Shown here: one piece after another, positions 53,457 through 61,400 of the stretch
How positions within the stretch are numbered: the stretch's first letter is position 1
Layout of the letters: every line of letters begins with the position of its first letter
The notes under the pieces: model-generated
What the model was told of the DNA's origin: nothing
Database searches by the model: none
What the model saw: the letters and a program-made list of their open reading frames with translations, nothing else
From: Flavobacterium sp. ov086
GTDB lineage: Bacteria; Bacteroidota; Bacteroidia; Flavobacteriales; Flavobacteriaceae
Assembly (NCBI RefSeq): GCF_900187965.1
Contig: NZ_FZNL01000004.1
Span: 1-64,000, forward strand
DNA length: 64,000 nucleotides
Reading direction: 5' to 3'
Made by a program: the position numbers and the translations under genes

Positions 53457-56400
53457 ATGAAAAAAACCTTTGCATTATTAGTATGTTTTTTCGCACTAGC
53501 CGTCGCTACTGGGCAAACAACGACTTCGAGTATTAAGGGTATTGTAAAGAGTTCATCAAATGAACTATTACCGGGAGCTTCTATTTTGGCAGTTCATACC
53601 CCAACAGGAACTAAATATTCAGCTGTTTCCAATGAAGATGGAAGATTCAGTATTTTGAATATGAGAATTGGAGGTCCGTATAAAATTACGGTAACTTTTG
53701 TAGGGTTCCAAAATCAGGAATATACAGATATCAATCTTGATTTGGGAAAACCCTTTAATCTGACTGTTCAATTGGCAGATGAAAGTCAGGCTTTGGACGA
53801 GGTTAAAATTGTTTCTAAAGACAAAGTTTTTAAAAGCGGAAAAACCGGAGCAGAAACTACAATTGGGCGAAGAGAATTAACTGCTTTACCTACAATTTCA
53901 AGATCGGCTGAAGATTTTACCCGTTTAGAACCTACCGCAAGTGGTGGATCTTTTGGCGGTAGAAACGATCAGTATAATAATTATTCTTTGAACGGTGCAG
54001 TTTTTAATAATCCTTTTGGGTTAGATGCTGCAACTCCGGGTGGGCAAACTGGCGCTCAGCCAATATCATTGGATGCAATTGAGCAAATTCAGGTTGCAAC
54101 GGCTCCTTACGACGTTACATTATCCGGTTTTACGGGAGCTTCTGTAAATGCGGTTACAAAATCCGGAACAAATGAGTTTCATGGTACTGCTTATGTTTTT
54201 TACAGAGATCAGGATTTAACAGGGGATAAGATTAAAGGCGAAAAAATATTTGTACCAACATTAGAGCAAACTCAGGCAGGTTTTAGTTTGGGCGCACCAA
54301 TTATTAAAGACAAATTATTCATTTTCGGAAATTTCGAAATTGACAGAAGAAGTGATTTGGGATCTAATTTTGTGGCTAATAATAATGATGGTGTTACGGG
54401 AATTAACGAATCCAGAGTTATGGAATCTGATTTAATTGCAGTTTCAAATGCTTTGAAAGGTTTAGGATATGACCCAGGTGCATATCAGGGATTTATACAT
54501 GAATCAAACTCAAATAAAGGTATTATCAAAGTAGATTGGAATATTAATGATAATCATAAATTGGCTGTGATTTATAATTTTCTGGATGCTTCAAAAGATA
54601 AAACTGCACATCCAACAGCGCTTGGTTTTAGAGGTCCAAATGCTTCGATTTTGCAATTTCAAAACTCAGGATATCAAATCAATAATAATTTAAGTTCTTT
54701 TTTGGCTGAGTTAAATTCAAAATTCAGCGAAAGCGTTTCTAATAAATTACAGGCTGGATATTCTCATTTTAATGATTACAGAGTTCCATTTTCTGTTCCG
54801 GCGCCTGTAATTACGATACAGGATGGCGGAGGTTCTAATTATATTATTGCGGGACACGAGCCATTTTCGATCAATAATACATTGGATCAAAAAGTAATTC
54901 AAATCACTGATAATTTGACTTATACCGTTGGGAAGCATGCCTTTACTTTTGGTGCTTCATTTGAAAAATTCGGATTTAAAAATTCTTTTAATCTGGCAGG
55001 TTATGATAAATTCCGTAATCAAGCTACTGATCCCGTACCTTATTATGGTACATTTAGACCTTATGGAAGTGTGACAGATTTTTTAGCAGATGCGGCTTTG
55101 CCATTTGCGTCTAGTTCTTTGAAGCAAAATTTTCAACATGCACAAGACGTTTTTAATACTAAAAGTCAGTTTGAAGTTGGAACCGATGGCGGATGGAAAT
55201 TGGCGGAATTAAACGTGGGACAATTGGCATTTTATGCGCAGGATGATTTTAGTGTAAGTGATGATTTTAAATTGTCTGTTGGTTTAAGAATTGACAAACC
55301 CTTGTATTTTAATACGGCAGATTTGATTCAGAAATATATTGATACTGATAATGGTGGCGCTGGAAGAAATAACGACATACTTTATTACAATCCTCAAACA
55401 GGTCAGGCTGTACCATTAATTTCAACAGATTTGCCAAGTGACAAGATTCTTTGGTCGCCTAGAGTTGGTTTTAACTGGGATGTAAATGGTGATGCAACTT
55501 CTCAGCTTCGAGGAGGTTCCGGAATTTTTACAGGAAGAATTCCTTTTGTTTGGTTAGGGAATCAGGTTAGTGGGGCTGATGATAGCTTTTTGCAAATTAT
55601 GGATCCGGATTATAAATGGCCACAAGTCTGGAGAACAAGTTTAGGTTTTGATCATAGATTTAAAAGTAATTATATCGTAACACTTGATTTGTCTTATAAT
55701 AAAGATATTAATGCGGTACAGGTTCAAAACTGGGGTTTAAAACCTCCTACAGGAACATTGGCCGGTGTAGATAACAGGGCGATTTATGTTGCGGCTGATC
55801 ATGGAGCAAATAATGCTTATGTAATGACTAATTCAAATAAAGGAAGTGCTTTTAACGCAACGGTTAAAGTGCAAAAAACTTTTGAAAATGGTTTGTATGC
55901 AAGTGTGGCTTATAATTATTTAAAATCAAAAGATGTGAATTCTATTGAAGCAGAAATTACGGGAGATGCTTTTGCTTTTAATCCGGCTTTAGGAAATGTA
56001 AATAATGCTGTTCTTTCGAACTCTAAATATGGAGATAATCATCGTTTTATTGGTGTAGCATCTAAAAAATGGAAATATGGAAAGGATAAATGGGCAACGA
56101 CCGTTTCAACCTTTCTTGAATATGCTCAGGGCGGACGTTTTAATTATACTTATGGTGGTGATATTAATGGTGATGGTTCTGCTGTAAATGATTTAATTTA
56201 TATACCAACAACTGCAGAAATTGCCCTGATGACTTTTAGCGGTCCCGGACAAGGCGAGGCGTTTGATAAATTTATTTCTCAGGATGATTATATGAAAAAT
56301 CATAGAGGGCAATATGCGGATCGTTACGGCGCTATATCTCCATGGAGAGGTAGATGTGATCTTAAACTGATGCAGGATTATAACTTTAGAGTTTCTTCGG

Positions 56401-56636
56401 CATCTGAGAAAAAGAACACAATTCAATTTAGTATCGATATTTTGAATTTTGGAAATTTAATAAATTCAGATTGGGGAGTTGTTCAGGTTCCAACCAGCGT
56501 TCAGCCAATTGGCGTAACAGTTGTAGGAAACACTCCGACTTATACCTTCAATAATACACAAACTAAAACGTTTAGTTATGATGCGAGTTTAACCTCAAGA
56601 TGGCAGGCTCAATTTGGTATCAGATACATCTTTTAG
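53457..56636 (+). CDS. Oar-like TonB-dependent outer-membrane receptor
   Basis: The 1059 residues have a signal peptide (ending LAVATGQT), a carboxypeptidase-regulatory-like N-domain (about 24-115, GIVKSSSNELLPGASILAVH), a plug (about 150-260) and a barrel that ends WQAQFGIRYIF. Plug text such as RNDQYNNYSLNGAVFNNPFG and SGFTGASVNAVTKSGTNEFHG is characteristic of Oar-type proteins, which resemble TonB-dependent transporters without the SusCD context. The ligand is unknown. It is a separate transcription unit, flanked by terminators on both sides. Confidence 0.93.
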   Translation: MKKTFALLVCFFALAVATGQTTTSSIKGIVKSSSNELLPGASILAVHTPTGTKYSAVSNEDGRFSILNMRIGGPYKITVTFVGFQNQEYTDINLDLGKPFNLTVQLADESQALDEVKIVSKDKVFKSGKTGAETTIGRRELTALPTISRSAEDFTRLEPTASGGSFGGRNDQYNNYSLNGAVFNNPFGLDAATPGGQTGAQPISLDAIEQIQVATAPYDVTLSGFTGASVNAVTKSGTNEFHGTAYVFYRDQDLTGDKIKGEKIFVPTLEQTQAGFSLGAPIIKDKLFIFGNFEIDRRSDLGSNFVANNNDGVTGINESRVMESDLIAVSNALKGLGYDPGAYQGFIHESNSNKGIIKVDWNINDNHKLAVIYNFLDASKDKTAHPTALGFRGPNASILQFQNSGYQINNNLSSFLAELNSKFSESVSNKLQAGYSHFNDYRVPFSVPAPVITIQDGGGSNYIIAGHEPFSINNTLDQKVIQITDNLTYTVGKHAFTFGASFEKFGFKNSFNLAGYDKFRNQATDPVPYYGTFRPYGSVTDFLADAALPFASSSLKQNFQHAQDVFNTKSQFEVGTDGGWKLAELNVGQLAFYAQDDFSVSDDFKLSVGLRIDKPLYFNTADLIQKYIDTDNGGAGRNNDILYYNPQTGQAVPLISTDLPSDKILWSPRVGFNWDVNGDATSQLRGGSGIFTGRIPFVWLGNQVSGADDSFLQIMDPDYKWPQVWRTSLGFDHRFKSNYIVTLDLSYNKDINAVQVQNWGLKPPTGTLAGVDNRAIYVAADHGANNAYVMTNSNKGSAFNATVKVQKTFENGLYASVAYNYLKSKDVNSIEAEITGDAFAFNPALGNVNNAVLSNSKYGDNHRFIGVASKKWKYGKDKWATTVSTFLEYAQGGRFNYTYGGDINGDGSAVNDLIYIPTTAEIALMTFSGPGQGEAFDKFISQDDYMKNHRGQYADRYGAISPWRGRCDLKLMQDYNFRVSSASEKKNTIQFSIDILNFGNLINSDWGVVQVPTSVQPIGVTVVGNTPTYTFNNTQTKTFSYDASLTSRWQAQFGIRYIF

Positions 56637-56660
56637 TAAAGCAAAAAAAGTTATAAATTT

Positions 56661-56686
56661 GCCTTCGCATTTGCGAGGGCTTTTTT
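56661..56686 (+). terminator. terminator after the Oar-like gene
   Basis: GCCTTCGC and GCGAGGGC pair with one G-T around CATTTG's inner bases, followed by TTTTTT. It ends the receptor transcript. Confidence 0.8.
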
Positions 56687-56744
56687 ATGGATAAGAAATT
56701 TTACCTGAGCTCTTTTAAAGGTGTTTTAAAACAAAAAAGAAAAA

Positions 56745-57218
56745 ATGAAATACGCAAGATTAACAAAAGAGCAATTTGATGAATTGCACGCAGAATTCGC
56801 TAGTTTTCTAGCTACTCAGGCAATTGATAAAGCAGAGTGGGATTCTCTTAAATTAAATAAACCGGAAGTTGCAGAACAGGAATTAGATGTTTTTTCAGAT
56901 TTAATTTGGGAAGGTGTTTTGTCAAGAGCAGAATATTTAGAGCATTTCTCTAAGAATCATATCTTTTTGTTTCAGTGTTTTGAGGAGCATGTTCAGTCAA
57001 TAGTTCTCAAATCATTGGTTCCTGAAACTGATTTTTTAACTAAAGATGGCTTGCAATGGTTGAGTGACAATATGTTTACTGAGAACATCGAAATGAAAGT
57101 AGGAAAGAAAGTATTCACAGAAGATAGAAATACTTCTATTTTTGAATTGATTCAACAAGGTGCGTTTTTAAGTGACGGACAATTGTTTACTCAAATTAAT
57201 ACTATTATCGAGTCTTAA
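56745..57218 (+). CDS. conserved cytosolic protein (DUF6495-like)
   Basis: The 157 residues are acidic and helical without export signals (MKYARLTKEQFDELHAEFAS, EVAEQELDVFSDLIWEGVL, IFLFQCFEEHVQSIVLKSL). It resembles a small Bacteroidota-wide family I recall as DUF6495, recalled from memory only. The function is unknown. It has its own terminator. Confidence 0.75.
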   Translation: MKYARLTKEQFDELHAEFASFLATQAIDKAEWDSLKLNKPEVAEQELDVFSDLIWEGVLSRAEYLEHFSKNHIFLFQCFEEHVQSIVLKSLVPETDFLTKDGLQWLSDNMFTENIEMKVGKKVFTEDRNTSIFELIQQGAFLSDGQLFTQINTIIES

Positions 57219-57236
57219 TTTGAGTATTTAGTATTT

Positions 57237-57278
57237 AAAAAAGGTAAATAGTTGATGTTGAATTGTTTACCTTTTTTT
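57237..57278 (+). terminator. terminator after the DUF6495-like gene
   Basis: AAAAAAGGTAAA (57237-57248) pairs with TTTACCTTTTTT (57266-57277) across a 17-base loop, with T residues following. Confidence 0.85.
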
Positions 57279-58456
57279 AGTTTTTTAACTCTTGTTTATA
57301 CTTTTCTGTTTTTTATACCCCGTATTTCTACGTGTTTTTTTTGAATTGTTTAAGAAATTTGCATTTGTATGAAAAAATGTAGGTTTTGCTCTTTGTTTTT
57401 GGTTTTTTATCTCAATTTCAATCGATTATGTATTTAAAAAAGTAAGAATTTACTTGTTTTGTTAAAATATTATGAAATAATATGATTTTTTTTATGATAT
57501 CTCTAACAGTGTTTATTGGCTCAAAACTATTGATTTTTCTCATATTTCGAAGTTTTACGGCGATATACGTTTTTGTTAAAATTTAAAACATAAGAATTTT
57601 ACGCTTGTTTTGTAAGTTTGTTTTTCCTAATTTTAATATAAGAAAAGTTAAACAAAATGTTTTTCTATTCTTTTTCAAAAACATCTAAAAATTTGATTAT
57701 TTTTTTTAAGTAATATAAATTACAATTTTTTGTTTTTGTCGGGAAAATTAAAGTTGAAAAATTTTACTAATAATTTAATTAGTGTGCTTATGGAATTAAC
57801 AATTACTTTCTTCATCAAGTTTGCATTAGGTATCCATATTATTTTAGCTTTATTTTTTATTCTTTGGAATAAAATTAAGTTTAGTCCCAAACTTGATTTT
57901 AATTTCATTATAAGCTTTTTTCAAAACGTATTTTATTATATCAGTTTTTCATTCCCAAAACCCAGTCAGTTTTCGAGTTAATGAAAGATTTTTTTGTGGT
58001 TATGTTTTTTGAGCCCCGAAATACTATACATGAAAAATAATGCATTCAATTTTTATAATTCCATTCTAAATAAACAAAGTTTATAGATTGCCTAATCAAC
58101 TTTCTGTAAATATTGAATCTACTATATTTTTAATAGAATATCCCCTCATTTCTACCTACACGCAAATTTTCTTTATGAAAATTAAACCTGCAACAAATCA
58201 CTCCGTTTGGAAGCCTGATTCGGATCAGTATTCCTTAAAAGTTTTGAGTTATTTTCTGTTCAAAAAGGATAGAGAGTGCTCTTCGGTATGCTTAGTACAA
58301 CATGTTTTGTTTAATGAAATTTAATTTATTTTCTTATTTATTAAGGTTTTAGTTTTAGGGTTTAACTAATTGAGTTTTAACGTTTTTTTGAATTGCCTAA
58401 GCATATATGCTTATTGCAAGAGGTATTTTATTGTCCATTTTCTAATCTTCCAAATT
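57279..58456. promoter_or_regulatory. 1.2-kb AT-rich non-coding leader before the giant protein
   Basis: No convincing gene is seen. Two short frames (57730-57981 and 58088-58324) lack start context and family resemblance. The word CCCC-nn-ATTTCTAC occurs twice, at 57318-57331 and 58142-58155, 824 bases apart, and a 16-base palindrome lies at 58398-58413. The stretch probably holds a promoter with distant regulatory sites or a long untranslated leader. Confidence 0.5.
58398..58413. promoter_or_regulatory. palindrome TAAGCATATATGCTTA
   Basis: This 16-base perfect palindrome lies 44 bases upstream of the giant-protein ATG. Its symmetry and position suit an operator for a dimeric regulator. The regulator is unknown. 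Confidence 0.5.
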
Positions 58457-61400
58457 ATGAAAAAAAAATTTACTTTCTATGATCTCATCGTAAAGAAGAG
58501 ATTGTTTGTTTTGTTGCTTTTATTGCTTTTTTGCAATAAAAACTTTGCGCAAACTTTTTGCAGACCAGATTCACAAACGAATAGTACTGGTGGTCTTTTA
58601 TGTGTTGGAATGAGCGTGACGAATCCAAACAATGCGTTTGATTCGAGTACGACAACTTATGCATCGATAACAAACACGCTAGGTTTGGCTTGCTTTGCTC
58701 AGGAAACTTTGCATTTTAGCCAGACTGCAAAAGCAGGAGACCAAATAGTGATAACTTTTGGTGAAGGAAACGGATTGTTAGATGTTGGTTTATTATCAAA
58801 TGCGACTATTCAGGCAAAAAATGGACCAGCCAATGTTGGTGGTTCGGTTGCGATGAATAATCCGTTGTTAAATCTTCAATTATTGTCTGGTGGTAATTCT
58901 GCGGTAATTAAATACACATTGCCCGGAGATGCCAATCAGATACAAATTCAATCGGGAGGGCTTTTATCTTTATTAGTAAACTTAAGAATTTATGATGTAC
59001 GATTGCAATTTGCTAAACCAACAATTGTTGGCGGAGAAACACAATCTATCTGCTCAGGTCAATCTATAGCACTTACTGCAACTGCAGCTGCTGGAACAAC
59101 ACTTGCCTGGTATGATTCTCCAACATCTACTACGGCACTTTCGAACATTGGTACATTTACTACGCCAACTTTAACTGCTTCGACTACTTATTATGTAAGT
59201 ACTTCGAGGGTTGCAGGTTGCGAAAGCAGTGAACGATTACCTGTTACAATCAATGTTATTGATCCTGTACAGCCAACAATTAGTAGTATTGGTACAACAA
59301 TTTGTTCTACCGGGGCAACTCAGGCAACTACATTATCAGTTGTAAGTCCGGTACCCGGAACGATATATTCCTGGTATAATGTGCCAATAAATGGTGTAGC
59401 TTTAGCAACAGGAAGTACTTATACACCAACTGTACCTACAGGTGTTACTAATTTTTATGTAGAAGCTTCTATTGGCAGCTGTAAATCTGCACGTACTCAG
59501 GTACCTGTGACTTCAACTCCGGTTCCGGCTCTTGCTACGGTACTGACACAAAGTGTAACAATAGTATCAGGACAAAATGCAACTTTAAACGCCTCAACAA
59601 CGGAGGCTGATGTCGTTTTAGATTGGTATGACGTTCCTACTGGTGGAGTTAAATTATTGGGAGATTCGAATACTTTTACTACTCCAATTTTAACGGCGAC
59701 TAAAACATATTATGTGGAGTCTCGCAATACTGTTGGCGGCTGCGTTAGCGCTACAAGAGTTCCTGTTACTGTAACAGTTTTACCTCTTGCATTAGGAGGG
59801 TGTTTAGAAGCTAATAGTCAGCAAACAAGTCAAAACGGACTTTGTTTGCTTTGTTCTTCTACAACTCCAGACAATTCTGTGGATGGAAATACTCTTACAG
59901 CTGCTCGACTTACACTTCCGGTAGGTTTATTAAACGGATGGATTCAGCAAACATTGCAATTTAATAATCCTGGAAAAGCAGGTGATATTGTAGATGTAGA
60001 ATTGGCTTTGCCTGGCGGTATTGCCGATCTTTCATTATTAGGAGCTGTTAGTTTGGCAACTTACAATGGAGCTACTTATAATAATGATAGAGTTTCTACT
60101 AATAATAATGCTTTGGTTACTTTGCAATTATTATCAGGAAATCGCTTTAGAGCCAGTATCGTTGCCGGTGCAAATTTTGATCGTGTCGAAATTAGATTGG
60201 GTGGTTTAGTAACTGCTTTAACTAATTTAGATATTTATCAGGCAACCTATAGATATAAAGCACCTACTATAACTGGTAATAGTACCCCAATTTGCGGTGG
60301 ATTAACTGCAACGTTAACAGCCAGCACAGCATTGGGCGAAACTATAAAATGGTATGATGCTCTTACAGGAGGAAATTTACTGGCAAGTACACCATCTTAT
60401 ACAACACCTGCATTGACTGCAAATACAACTTATTATGTAGAAGTTACTCGTAATGGTTGTGTAAACAGCGAAAGAAATCCTGTTCTTGTCACGGTGAATA
60501 ACCCTGTAGCACCAACAACAGTTGTTGCTACTCCGGTAAATTTATGTAGCGGAGGTACAACTACTTTAGTGATTCAAAATCCGGTTGTTGGCACAACCTA
60601 TAATTGGTATGATGCGGCTTCGGGCGGAAATTTAGTGTTTACAGGTACTTCTTTTACAACACCAAGTTTGACTGCTTCTGTAACTTACCATGTTGAAGCT
60701 GTTATTGGAAGTTGTGTAAGTGCAACTCGTACTCCGGTACCTGTAAATGTTAGTCCATTACCAGCTGCACCTGTTCCTGTATCTTCAAATGTTGTTATTC
60801 AGTCAGGTCAAAGTGTGATGTTGGCAGTTACAAGTAATCCGGGATTTTCATATATGTGGTATGATGCTCCAACGGGAGGAAATCTCTTGCAAGGAACTGG
60901 AAGTAGTACATATACGCCAAATCCGGTTTTAACTGCAAATAAAACATTTTATGTTGAGGCGATAGATTTATCATCAAATTGTCCTAGCAGCTCTAGAGCT
61001 GTAATTAATGTTGTGGTTATTAGTACGATTAGTACTTGTTTACAACCAAGTTCACAATCAACGGTTATTTCAGGTGTATGTGTCGCATGTGGGATTTCTA
61101 ATCCTATTAATGCTGTTGACGGTAATCCAAATACATTTTCTAGTTTAAATATACCGGTTGGAGTACTTAATGCTTATGTACAACAAAATTTAGGTTTTCT
61201 AACTCCAGGTCAGACGGGAGACATTATTGATGTCGAATTAGAATTACCTGGCGGACTTATTGATTTAGCATTGTTAGGATCAGTAAGTATAGGAACTTCT
61301 AACGGAGGGGTTGCAAATCCCGGAAGGCTTGCAGTAAACAATAGTCTATTGAATTTACAAGTTTTGTCAGGAAATAAATTTAAGGTTAGTTATCCGGCAA

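Noticed and set aside
57730..58324. Two small frames in the long leader (57730-57981 and 58088-58324)
   Set aside because: Low-complexity AT-rich text with no start context, no family resemblance and no pairing with neighbours.
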